A DNA stretch of 64,000 bases, from positions 1 through 64,000 of the forward strand of contig CAKUGF010000009.1 in assembly GCA_934654585.1 (NCBI GenBank). Reading direction: 5' to 3'. The translations under genes were made by a program, and so were the position numbers. Below, one piece after another: positions 42,241-50,667 of this stretch. This stretch comes from an uncultured Collinsella sp. Its GTDB lineage: Bacteria > Actinomycetota > Coriobacteriia > Coriobacteriales > Coriobacteriaceae. The notes below the pieces were generated by a model. It was given only the letters and a program-made list of their open reading frames with translations, had not been told where the DNA came from and made no database searches. Position 1 is the stretch's first letter. Each line of letters opens with the position of its first letter.

Positions 42241-43848
42241 CTACCCGCATACCCCGCACTTGGCGCAGGCAGAAAGCGCGGCCGGGGCTTGCGCGATGCC
42301 GCCCTTGGCCGTCTCGCGCAGGGTTGCCGGCAGGGCGTGGCCCACCGAGAGCATCACATGTGCCATCTGGTCAAACGGCACCAGGCTCTTGATGCCGGCA
42401 AGCGCGAGCTGGGCCGAGCTAAAGGCCGCGGCCACGCCGATGGCGTTGCGGTTTTGGCACGGCACCTCGACCAGGCCACCCACGGGGTCGCAAACGAGGC
42501 CCAGCAGATTGCTCAGCGCGATGGAGCTGGCGTCGAGCGCCTGCTCGGGTGTGCCGCCGAGCATCTGTACCAGCGCGGCGGCGGCCATGGCGGCAGCACT
42601 TCCCACCTCGGCCTGGCATCCGCCCTCGGCGCCGGCGACGCAGGCGCTCGTGGTGAGGTTGAGGCCGATGGCAGCGGCGCAGTAGAGGGCGTCCATAACC
42701 TGTTCGTCGTCGAGCTGCAGGTGGTCGGCCAGCGCCAGCACGCAGCCGGGTACGACGCCCGCGGAGCCTGCGGTGGGGGCGGCGACGATGACACCCATGG
42801 TGGCGGAGCGCTCGAGTACTGCCATGGCGCGGGCCACGGCATCGGTCTGGACGGCGCCCATTAAGCTGGAGCTAAGGCCGTTGCGGCCGGTGGCATCGAC
42901 AAGCTTCGCCTCGCCGCCGATGAGCCCGCCGAGTGAACGCTGCGGATTGGCGATGGGGGCCGAGGTCTCGTCTTTCATGACTTCGAGCACGCGGCGCATG
43001 GCGGCGACGGCGTGCTGCTCGCCGGTCAGGCGCGCTTCGCGAACGGCCATGACGGCGCCGATGTTGAGTCCCAGCTCATCGCAGGCGTCGAGCAGCTGCT
43101 CACCGTCATCGAAGATTTCCTTGGCCGAGACGCCGGGGGAGAGCGACGAGGCCGAACCGGGAAGCTCGATGAAGGTCGCGTAGTCGACATTGTCGAGCTT
43201 GCGCAGCATGGGGATGACGGTGTCGTCGGGCGCGCCATCGGTCTCAAAGACGGAGTAGGCCTGGCCGCCCACCTCGGTGCGATAGGTGCGGCAGAAGGCG
43301 ATGTTCACATGCGCGTAGGCGAGCAGGTTGGTGAGCGCGGCGAGCACGCCGGGGACGTCGTGGTGTGCCACAAAAAGCGTGGAGTACATGCCCGAAATGT
43401 CGACGCCGACGCCGTTGATGCGGCTGATGCGCATCTTGCCGCCGCCCAGGCTCTCGCCGCGGACCTGCGCCGTGGCACTCGTGTCGTCGACCATGTCGAT
43501 GTCGACGGTGTTGGGGTGGATGGACGCGTCGTCGCCCTTGATGTCAAAGTGAAACTCGAGGCCTTGCTCGCGCGCGAGGTCAAAGGCCTGCTTGATGTTC
43601 TCGTCGTCGGTGTCGAGGCCCAGGATACCCGCGACGAGCGCGCGATCGGTGCCGTGGCCGCGGTAGGTGTGGGCGAAGGAGTTCCACAGGCCAAAGGTGA
43701 CCTTTGTGATACGGCCCTCCAGCAGGCTGGCTGCCACCTGGGCGCACCGCAGGGCGCCGGCGGTGTGCGATGAGCTGGGGCCGACCATGACGGGGCCCAA
43801 GATCTCGAATGCCGAGGTCGTAGCTAGTGTTTGCGGCTTGCCTGCCAT
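42241..43848 (-). CDS. sdaA: L-serine dehydratase, beta-ACT-alpha single chain
   Basis: Iron-sulfur enzyme that converts L-serine to pyruvate and ammonia. 535 residues: beta domain first (FEILGPVMVGPSSSHTAGALR), then an ACT-like segment (VPGVLAALTNLLAYAHVNIAF), then the alpha domain with NGLSSSLMGAVQ, APTAGSAGVVPG, ACVAGAEGGCQAEVGSAAAMA and CDPVGGLVEVPCQNRN, in which cysteines bind the [4Fe-4S] cluster. The tail ends CAKCGVCG, another Cys group. AGGAG lies six bases before the chosen ATG. In many Gram-positive bacteria the alpha and beta parts are separate genes; here they are fused. Confidence 0.93.
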   Translation of the reverse strand: MAGKPQTLATTSAFEILGPVMVGPSSSHTAGALRCAQVAASLLEGRITKVTFGLWNSFAHTYRGHGTDRALVAGILGLDTDDENIKQAFDLAREQGLEFHFDIKGDDASIHPNTVDIDMVDDTSATAQVRGESLGGGKMRISRINGVGVDISGMYSTLFVAHHDVPGVLAALTNLLAYAHVNIAFCRTYRTEVGGQAYSVFETDGAPDDTVIPMLRKLDNVDYATFIELPGSASSLSPGVSAKEIFDDGEQLLDACDELGLNIGAVMAVREARLTGEQHAVAAMRRVLEVMKDETSAPIANPQRSLGGLIGGEAKLVDATGRNGLSSSLMGAVQTDAVARAMAVLERSATMGVIVAAPTAGSAGVVPGCVLALADHLQLDDEQVMDALYCAAAIGLNLTTSACVAGAEGGCQAEVGSAAAMAAAALVQMLGGTPEQALDASSIALSNLLGLVCDPVGGLVEVPCQNRNAIGVAAAFSSAQLALAGIKSLVPFDQMAHVMLSVGHALPATLRETAKGGIAQAPAALSACAKCGVCG

Positions 43849-43875
43849 ATGCGCTCCTGTTCTATCCCGTCGTCC

Positions 43876-43988
43876 CGAGAGGCGGGGCATAAGGTCGCCT
43901 GCTCGGACAGTCCTGCTCGCACGGAGAGCACTTTAAGTGCTCTCCGGCTCGTGCGGAACTCACGATCGACCTTATGCCCCGCCCCTCG
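43876..43988. repeat. P2 composite palindrome, copy 2 (inverted relative to copy 1)
   Basis: 22-base outer arms (CGAGAGGCGGGGCATAAGGTCG and near-perfect partner) and a perfect central hairpin GGAGAGCAC-TTTAA-GTGCTCTCC. The flanks AGTCCTGC and GTGCGGAACT match copy 1 reversed. It fills much of the gap between sdaA and metK. Confidence 0.85.
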
Positions 43989-44086
43989 AGACTAAGGATA
44001 CATGGTAGAAGTCGCCGTGCTGCAAAATTCATCAGCTGGTGATGCTGCGTGGGCTCTTATCGAAATATCTTCACCACCGGTTAATA

Positions 44087-44120
44087 AAAAGAAGTACCGG
44101 TTGGGGCCGGTACTTCTTTT
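44087..44120 (-). terminator. Intrinsic terminator after metK
   Basis: Perfect 14-bp stem AAAAGAAGTACCGG / CCGGTACTTCTTTT with a six-base loop; on the minus strand TTTTTATT follows. Confidence 0.9.
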
Positions 44121-44158
44121 GAAAGTGTGTATGTTGTTGCGATCTTAATGGTTCTCAA

Positions 44159-45439
44159 TTAGAGACCGCAGACTGCTTTGAGTTCTTCGACTCGGTCGGC
44201 ATTTTCCCAGGTGAAGTCGGCGTCTTCGCGGCCGAAGTGGCCGTAGGCTGCCGTCTTCTCGTAGATCGGGCGACGCAGGTCCAGGTCGCGGATGATGGCG
44301 CCCGGGCGCAGGTCGAAGGTCTTCTCGACGGCCTCGACGATCTTGTCCTCGGCCACCTTGGCGGTGCCGAAGGTGTCGACCATGATGGAGAGCGGCTTGG
44401 AAACGCCGATGGCGTAGGCAAGCTCGACCTCGCAGCGGTCGGCCAGGCCGGCGGCGACCACGTTCTTGGCGACCCAGCGCGCGGCGTATGCGGCCGAGCG
44501 GTCGACCTTGGTGCAGTCCTTGCCGCTAAAGGCACCGCCGCCGTGACGGCCGTAGCCGCCGTAGGTGTCGACGATGATCTTGCGGCCGGTCAGGCCCGTG
44601 TCGCCCATGGGGCCGCCCACGACAAAGCGACCGGTGGGGTTCACGTAGATGTCGGCGTTGTCCCACGGCATGTTCTCGGCGGCCATGACCGGTGTGATGA
44701 CGTGCTCGACCAGGTCGGCCTTGATCTTGCCCATGTCCTCGATCTCGGCGGCGTGCTGCGTGGAGATGACGATGGTCGTGACTTCCACGGGCTTGCCGTC
44801 CTCGTAGCGAACGGTGACCTGGGTCTTGCCGTCGGGGCGCAGGTAGGCCAGGGTACCGTCGTGGCGAACGGCGGCCAGGCGCTCGGCCAGGCGGCTTGCC
44901 AGATAGTGCGGCATGGGCATGAGGGTCTTGGTCTCGTTGGATGCGTAGCCGAACATCATGCCCTGGTCGCCGGCGCCGATCAGGTCGATCGGGTCGGTGG
45001 TGGCGCCGGTCTGGGTCTCGAAGGACTCGTCGACGCCCTGGGCGATATCGGGCGACTGCTCGTGGATGAGGCTCATAACACCGCAGGTATCGCAGTCAAA
45101 ACCGAACTTGGCACGGTCGTAGCCAATGCGGCGGATAACGCCACGGGCAATCTCCTGCACGTCGACGTAGGCCTGGGTACGGATCTCGCCGGCGACGATG
45201 ACGGTGCCGGTGGTCACGAGGGTCTCGCAGGCGCAACGGACGTTCTCGACGTTGGCGGGCACGCCGTTGGGCGCAATGTAGCCCTGCTCCTGGAGCTCTA
45301 TTTCTTTGGCGAGGATTGCGTCGAGGACGGCGTCGCTGATCTGATCAGCGATCTTATCGGGATGGCCTTCGGTCACCGACTCCGACGTAAATACAAAGGA
45401 CCCGTGTTGGGGTGGGATGGAACGAAGCTCTTCTGACAT
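44159..45439 (-). CDS. metK: S-adenosylmethionine synthetase
   Basis: Makes S-adenosylmethionine from methionine and ATP. 426 residues, a little longer than the usual 380-400 because of small inserts. Motifs: [17 protein letters not shown] at the N terminus, [12 protein letters not shown], and [22 protein letters not shown] (P-loop-like and Lys). GAAAGGAC lies before the ATG. Monocistronic, with its own terminator. Its leader has a GC-rich hairpin and T run that may be regulatory. Confidence 0.97.
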   Translation of the reverse strand: MSEELRSIPPQHGSFVFTSESVTEGHPDKIADQISDAVLDAILAKEIELQEQGYIAPNGVPANVENVRCACETLVTTGTVIVAGEIRTQAYVDVQEIARGVIRRIGYDRAKFGFDCDTCGVMSLIHEQSPDIAQGVDESFETQTGATTDPIDLIGAGDQGMMFGYASNETKTLMPMPHYLASRLAERLAAVRHDGTLAYLRPDGKTQVTVRYEDGKPVEVTTIVISTQHAAEIEDMGKIKADLVEHVITPVMAAENMPWDNADIYVNPTGRFVVGGPMGDTGLTGRKIIVDTYGGYGRHGGGAFSGKDCTKVDRSAAYAARWVAKNVVAAGLADRCEVELAYAIGVSKPLSIMVDTFGTAKVAEDKIVEAVEKTFDLRPGAIIRDLDLRRPIYEKTAAYGHFGREDADFTWENADRVEELKAVCGL

Positions 45440-45450
45440 GATTGTCCTTT

Positions 45451-45490
45451 CAAAAAACGTGTCCCGGCGACCGTTACCATTCCGCCGGGC
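45451..45490 (-). promoter_or_regulatory. Structured leader of metK, candidate attenuator
   Basis: On the minus strand a 7-bp GC stem CCCGGCG / CGCCGGG is followed by five bases, then TTTTTT, then GAAAGGA and the metK start. A TATGAT box lies upstream. It looks like a terminator or a translation-control hairpin in the 5' UTR. I do not recognise a known SAM riboswitch class. Confidence 0.4.
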
Positions 45491-45546
45491 TCTCTATGCA
45501 AGGGCACATCATAGCGCGTAAATCAAACATTCACACCCTTTCCGCA

Positions 45547-45683
45547 CCTACTCATTGGGGACAGACTTAAATGACCAGCCTTACCTAAGTGCCGACAGGT
45601 TGCCCAACGACTGGTCATTTAAGTCTGTCTCCAATGACTACTGCCCAACGACTGGTCATTTAAGTCTGTCCCCAATGAGTAGG
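45547..45683. repeat. P4 palindrome with duplicated right arm (TTGGGGACAGACTTAAATGACCAG)
   Basis: Left arm of 32 bases (CCTACTCATTGGGGACAGAC...) pairs with the second of two right arms perfectly, and with the first over 26 bases with one C to T change. The two right arms are tandem 42-base repeats. It fills the 325-base gap between divergent metK and gltX together with the metK leader. Confidence 0.88.
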
Positions 45684-45764
45684 TCGGTGCCCTTTGTGCG
45701 GAGGTTGCTTTGTTGCTTTATACTGATGCGGTTAGACATCCATCCTGCAATCGAGGAGATTTCC

Positions 45765-47240
45765 ATGGCATCAGACGTTCGCGTCCGCTTTGCACCCTCA
45801 CCGACGGGCAAGTTGCACATCGGCGGCGCCCGCACCGCTATCTATAACTGGGCTTTCGCCCGCGCAAACGGCGGCACGTTCATCCTGCGCATCGACGACA
45901 CCGACCCCACTCGCTCCACCGATGAGAACACGCAGATCATTCTGCGCGCCATGCGTTGGCTGGGCCTGGACTGGGACGAGGGTCCCGAGGTGGGCGGCGA
46001 CTATGGCCCCTACGCGCAGACCGAGCGCCTGGACCTGTACAAGCAGGCCGCCCAGAAGCTCTGGGACGAGGGCAAGGCCTATCCCTGCTTCTGCACCAAG
46101 GAGCAGCTCGACGCCGACCGCAGGGCCGCGCAGGAGCGCAAGGACCCCTTCCAGGGCTATCAGCGCCGCTGCCGCGATCTTGATCCCGAGGAGGCCCGTC
46201 GCCGCATCGAGGCCGGCGAGTCCTATGTCCTGCGTATCAAGGTGCCCGAGGACCGCGGCGACGTCGTCATCCACGATGCTGTCCACGGCGAGGTGACCTT
46301 CGACGCCAAGGAGCTCGACGATTTCGTCATCTTCCGCTCCGACGGCACGCCCACGTACAACTTCGCGACCGTCGTCGACGACGCCATGATGAAGATCACC
46401 CACGTCATCCGCGGCGACGACCACCTGTCCAACACCCCGCGCCAGGTCATGGTTTACGAGGCCCTCGGCGCGCCCGTGCCCACCTTCGCCCACATCTCCA
46501 TGATCCTGGGTGCCGACGGTAAGAAGCTCTCCAAGCGCCACGGTGCCACTTCGGTGGAAGAGTACCGCGACGCCGGCTATCTGTCCGACGCCTTCGTCAA
46601 CTATCTGGCGCTGCTCGGCTGGTCGCTCGACGGCGAGACCACGATCATCCCGCGCGACGTTCTGGCCAGCAAATTCTCGCTCGAACGTATCTCCAAGAAT
46701 CCGGCGACCTTCGACCCCAAGAAGCTCGACTGGGTCAATGCCGAGTACATCAACGGCATGTCCGACGCTCAGTTTGCCGATGAGGTCATGGTCCCCGAGC
46801 TGCACGAGGCCGGTCTTATCGAGGGCAACGTCGAGTACGGTGAGGACTGGATCGACGCGCTCGCCGCCATCGTCAAGCCGCGCACCAAGATGCCGGCCGA
46901 CGCCGTGACCGTCGCCGCCCCCATCTTTGCTACGGCCGAGACGCTCGAGTATGACGAGAAGTCCGTCAACAAGGGCCTGGCCAAGGAGGGCATGGGCGCC
47001 ATTCTGGACGCTGCCAAGGCCGCGCTCGAGGGCGTGGACGAGTGGGCCGCCGCCAATATCGACGCCGCGCTTGAGCCGCTGCCCGAGCAGATGGACCTCA
47101 AGAAGCGCGTGGTGTTCCAGGCCGTGCGCGTCGCCGTCTGCGGCAACATGGTGAGCCCTCCGCTGGGCGAGACCATGGCGCTCGTCGGCCGCGACGACTG
47201 CCTGGCGCGCATCGATCGCGCCCGCACGATGGCGCTGTAG
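45765..47240 (+). CDS. gltX: Glutamyl-tRNA synthetase
   Basis: Class I synthetase charging tRNA-Glu (and perhaps tRNA-Gln). 491 residues. The HIGH-like motif is FAPSPTGKLHIGGARTA and the KMSKS-like motif is DGKKLSKRHG. GAGGAGA lies at good spacing to this ATG, whereas the longer open frame begins in the palindrome. It matches discriminating and non-discriminating GluRS equally by eye; the latter needs a GatCAB amidotransferase elsewhere. A terminator follows. Confidence 0.96.
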   Translation: MASDVRVRFAPSPTGKLHIGGARTAIYNWAFARANGGTFILRIDDTDPTRSTDENTQIILRAMRWLGLDWDEGPEVGGDYGPYAQTERLDLYKQAAQKLWDEGKAYPCFCTKEQLDADRRAAQERKDPFQGYQRRCRDLDPEEARRRIEAGESYVLRIKVPEDRGDVVIHDAVHGEVTFDAKELDDFVIFRSDGTPTYNFATVVDDAMMKITHVIRGDDHLSNTPRQVMVYEALGAPVPTFAHISMILGADGKKLSKRHGATSVEEYRDAGYLSDAFVNYLALLGWSLDGETTIIPRDVLASKFSLERISKNPATFDPKKLDWVNAEYINGMSDAQFADEVMVPELHEAGLIEGNVEYGEDWIDALAAIVKPRTKMPADAVTVAAPIFATAETLEYDEKSVNKGLAKEGMGAILDAAKAALEGVDEWAAANIDAALEPLPEQMDLKKRVVFQAVRVAVCGNMVSPPLGETMALVGRDDCLARIDRARTMAL

Positions 47241-47263
47241 CAGCTGCGCAAACGTAAGTATCC

Positions 47264-47296
47264 GAGCCCCGTTCACCCGAGCGGGGCTCTTGTTTC
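47264..47296 (+). terminator. Intrinsic terminator after gltX
   Basis: Perfect 8-bp GAGCCCCG / CGGGGCTC stem, ten-base loop, then TTGTTT. Confidence 0.82.
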
Positions 47297-47328
47297 TAAA
47301 GACGCATGGGATGGGAGGTGCAGGGACT

Positions 47329-49785
47329 ATGGCCGAGCAACTTTCTCTGTTTGGTTCTCCGGTGCCGGAGGAGACTCCGGAGTCCGCGGCGCCCGCTGCC
47401 GTCGTCCCGGCCAAGCCCGAGCCTGCGCCCGAGCCTATCGCCGTTTACGCGAGCGTGGTCCTCGACATCCCGACTCGTGCGCTGTCCGAGCCGTTTGTCT
47501 ACGGCGTCCCGCAATCCGTTGCCGGCGAGGCGCAGGTCGGCTCCACGGTCCTGGTCCACTTTGGCAACCGTGCGGCTGCCGGCTACATCGTCGACATCGC
47601 TCCTACACTTGACGACCTGCAAGGTAACGACGCCCTCGATCCCGCGCGCGTCAAGCCCATCGAGGCTATCCTCAGCAAGCCGCTCTTTACCGCCGAGGCT
47701 GCCCGCATCGCACGTTGGATGAGCCACGAGTACGTCGCAACGCTTTCCGAGTGCCTGCGCCTGTTCTTGCCCCCGGGCGGTAGCCCACGCGTGGTCAAGG
47801 GCGACGATGGCGTGTGGACCGTCGAGCGTCCCGCCGTGAAGCCCATCCAAAATCGTTGGGTCATGCTCACGCCCGAGGGCTTCGACTATACGCCGCCCAA
47901 GACCGCGGTCCGCCAGCGCCAGCTTATCGAGGCACTCCAGTGCGGTCCGGTCACGACGCGCGACCTCAACCTGCTCTACAACAGCATGTCGGCTACCATC
48001 AAGGCGCTCGAAAAATGCGGCGTCGTTGTGGTGGAGGAGCGCCGCGCATGGCGTGGCTGCAACGAGCAGACCACGCTGTCTTCTGCCAGCGGCAAGGCTC
48101 CGGTGGCACTTACCAACGGCCAGCAACAGGCTCTCGCGCAGATCGAACGCGCACGGCTCGATGCCCACGGCGACGTGGTGCTCGTCGATGGCGTCACCGG
48201 CTCCGGCAAAACCGAGGTCTATCTCTCCGCCATCGAGCGCGTACTGGCATCCGGCCGTTCTGCCTGCGTGCTCGTGCCCGAGATCTCGCTGACGGCCCAA
48301 ACCGTCGGCCGGTTTCGTTCGCGTTTTGGCGAGACGGTCGCGGTCTTCCACTCGCGCCTCTCGGCCGGCGAGCGCCTGGACCAGTGGGATATGGTCGCTA
48401 GTGGTGCTGCCCGCGTGGTCGTCGGCGCCCGCTCGGCGCTCTTTTGCCCGCTCAGCGACCTGGGCCTCATCATCATAGACGAGGAGCACGAGACCAGCTA
48501 CAAGCAGGGGTCCAGCCCGCGCTACCATGCGCGCGAGGTGGCCGCCGAGATGGCACGCCGCTATCGCTGTCCGCTCGTGCTGGGATCGGCCACGCCCTCT
48601 GCCGAGGCACTCGACCGCTGCCGCCGCGGCACGTATAACGGTGTCACCTGGACGCGCGTCGAGATGCCCGAACGCCCCGGACACGCGGTTTTGCCCACGG
48701 TTCGTATTGCCGACCTGCGCCGAGAGTTCTCGCATGGCAGTCGCTCCATGTTCTCAAAACCGCTGGTGGAAGGCCTGGAGCGCGTGGTCGAGCGCCGCGA
48801 GAAGGCCGTGCTGCTGCATAACCGCCGCGGCTTTGCACCCTTCCTGATGTGCCGTGAGTGCGGATGTGTCCCCACCTGCAACCATTGCTCCACCGCGCTC
48901 ACGTACCACGAACGTACGCATACGCTGCAATGCCACACCTGCGGCTCGTCCTGGCGCGTGCAGCCCTATCCCGCGCCCACGAGCCGCTGCCCCAAGTGCG
49001 GCAGCCGCTACCTGGCAAAAATGGGTTTGGGCACGCAGCAAATCGAGGATGCCCTGCACCAAATGCTTCCCGAGGACGTCGCCATCATCCGCATGGATGC
49101 CGATTCCACGCGCGGCAAGGACGCGCACAAAAAGCTGCTCGAGCAATTTGATGCTGCCGATTGTGCCGTCCTGCTGGGCACGCAGATGATCGCCAAAGGC
49201 CTTGACTTTCCCGAGGTCACACTCGTCGGCGTGGTAAATGCCGACTTTGCTCTCAAGCTGCCGGATTTCCGCGCAGGGGAGCGCGCCTACGATCTGCTGG
49301 AGCAGGTGGCCGGTCGCGCCGGTCGCGGCGATCGCCCCGGCGAGGTCATCATCCAGACCTACCTGCCCGAGGACCCCGTCATTCGCGCTGTCGCCGAGCA
49401 CGACCGCTCGATCTTTACCGATTACGACCTGGACCAGCGCCGTGACGCGCTCTATCCGCCGTTCGTGCGCCTGGTCAACATCTTGGTATGGTCGGCTAAC
49501 CCGGACGACGCGCAGGATTACATCGGGCGCGTCGCGAAGCTCCTCAAGCGCCGCTGGCATGCCGCCGCGCCCGACTTTTTGCGGGCGGGGAGTGCCGTGC
49601 CGCAGGTGCTGGGCCCGGCTTCGTGTGTAATCGAGAGAGCCAAGGACCGTTACCGCTTCCATCTGCTTGTGAAGTCGCCCGTGGGGTACCATGTCTCTGA
49701 TGATATCGACGCCTGTCTCAAAGAGGTGGGCTCCGTGCGCGGCGTGAGCGTGAGCGTTGACGTCGACGCCTATGATTTGATGTAA
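47329..49785 (+). CDS. priA: Primosomal protein N' (replication restart helicase PriA)
   Basis: Loads the replisome at collapsed forks. 818 residues: N-terminal 3'-DNA-binding domain (VVLDIPTRALSEPFVYGVP), helicase Walker A DGVTGSGKTEVYL, DEEH box IIIDEEHETSYKQ, then eight zinc-binding cysteines spread over CRECG, CNHC, CHTCG and CPKCG, and motif V-VI AKGLDFPEVTLVGVV, QVAGRAGRG. The start after GGGAGGTG is chosen; the open frame runs 13 codons longer. def follows 18 bases after its stop. Confidence 0.96.
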   Translation: MAEQLSLFGSPVPEETPESAAPAAVVPAKPEPAPEPIAVYASVVLDIPTRALSEPFVYGVPQSVAGEAQVGSTVLVHFGNRAAAGYIVDIAPTLDDLQGNDALDPARVKPIEAILSKPLFTAEAARIARWMSHEYVATLSECLRLFLPPGGSPRVVKGDDGVWTVERPAVKPIQNRWVMLTPEGFDYTPPKTAVRQRQLIEALQCGPVTTRDLNLLYNSMSATIKALEKCGVVVVEERRAWRGCNEQTTLSSASGKAPVALTNGQQQALAQIERARLDAHGDVVLVDGVTGSGKTEVYLSAIERVLASGRSACVLVPEISLTAQTVGRFRSRFGETVAVFHSRLSAGERLDQWDMVASGAARVVVGARSALFCPLSDLGLIIIDEEHETSYKQGSSPRYHAREVAAEMARRYRCPLVLGSATPSAEALDRCRRGTYNGVTWTRVEMPERPGHAVLPTVRIADLRREFSHGSRSMFSKPLVEGLERVVERREKAVLLHNRRGFAPFLMCRECGCVPTCNHCSTALTYHERTHTLQCHTCGSSWRVQPYPAPTSRCPKCGSRYLAKMGLGTQQIEDALHQMLPEDVAIIRMDADSTRGKDAHKKLLEQFDAADCAVLLGTQMIAKGLDFPEVTLVGVVNADFALKLPDFRAGERAYDLLEQVAGRAGRGDRPGEVIIQTYLPEDPVIRAVAEHDRSIFTDYDLDQRRDALYPPFVRLVNILVWSANPDDAQDYIGRVAKLLKRRWHAAAPDFLRAGSAVPQVLGPASCVIERAKDRYRFHLLVKSPVGYHVSDDIDACLKEVGSVRGVSVSVDVDAYDLM

Positions 49786-49803
49786 CAACCCGAAAGGATG
49801 GCC

Positions 49804-50340
49804 ATGGAAGCCAACGGAATCGTACTGTCGCCCGACCCTCGTCTGCGCCAGGAGTGCGCCGTCATCGAGGAGATTACCCCGGCGATCGAGGCGCTTGCCG
49901 AGAAAATGAAGAAGATGATGTTCGAGAACGGCGGTTGCGGCCTGGCCGCCCCGCAGATCGGCGAGCTCATTCAGCTCGTTACCATCGACTGCGACTACAG
50001 CGACAAGAACGACTACGACCCGTACGTGCTTATCAATCCCGTGATTGTCGAGCAGAGCGACCATCTCGTTCCGTTTAGCGAGGGCTGCCTGTCTATCCCC
50101 GGCATTAGCTGCGAGATCGAGCGTCCTGATCACGTGGTTGTCGAGGCGTACGACCTGGATGCCAACCTGATTCGCTATGAGTCCACGGGCGACCTGTTCT
50201 GCGTGTGCCTGCAGCACGAGATCGATCACCTGCATGGCAACACCATGTTCGAGCGACTGAAGCCGATGCAGAGGATCAAGGCCGTCAAGGAGTACCAGGA
50301 CGCCCTGGCCCGCGGTGCTCGACCGGGCGAGACGGAGTAG
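49804..50340 (+). CDS. def: Peptide deformylase
   Basis: Removes the formyl group from the N-terminal methionine of new proteins. 178 residues with all three family blocks: GGCGLAAPQIG, EGCLSIPG (metal Cys) and QHEIDHLHG (two metal His and the catalytic Glu). The second ATG is chosen because AAAGG lies seven bases before it, while the first ATG sits directly against it. Gene order priA-def-fmt-rsmB is conserved in many bacteria. Confidence 0.96.
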   Translation: MEANGIVLSPDPRLRQECAVIEEITPAIEALAEKMKKMMFENGGCGLAAPQIGELIQLVTIDCDYSDKNDYDPYVLINPVIVEQSDHLVPFSEGCLSIPGISCEIERPDHVVVEAYDLDANLIRYESTGDLFCVCLQHEIDHLHGNTMFERLKPMQRIKAVKEYQDALARGARPGETE

Positions 50341-50348
50341 GGCTCACC

Positions 50349-50450
50349 GTCTCTGGGGCTGGCCGCCTATATATCATCCCGTGCTCAAACATTCTCGCTT
50401 TGCTGCGAAACTGCGCGCGGGACGATATATAGGCGGCCAGCCCCAGAGAC
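50349..50450. repeat. P5 palindrome (33-base arms) between def and fmt
   Basis: Arms GTCTCTGGGGCTGGCCGC... and its complement pair at 32 of 33 bases around a 36-base loop. The right arm holds CGGGACGATATATAGG, again with a GGGAC core. It starts eight bases after the def stop in a 327-base gap. Confidence 0.88.
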
Positions 50451-50525
50451 TACTTGTTCTTGGCTCGGTTCGCCCGGGTGCCGTCGGGCCAGGGAAGGGC
50501 GTCTTCGCTGATAGGTGCTTTGCTG

Positions 50526-50556
50526 AAAGAGCTGCTTTTATTGCGGCTCTTTCTTT
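50526..50556 (+). terminator. Hairpin with T-rich tail between def and fmt
   Basis: AAAGAGC(T)GC / GC(G)GCTCTTT stem, then TCTTTGGTTTT. With P5 before it, it likely separates def from fmt, which then needs its own promoter. Confidence 0.6.
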
Positions 50557-50667
50557 GGTTTTGGGTATATTTGTTCTTGTTGAACAGTTGTTGCGGATGG
50601 GCTGGTGACTTGGCTTTCCGCTGTTATTTGTAGCCGTCTCGGCTTTGGTTGAGAGGAGACGATCTTT

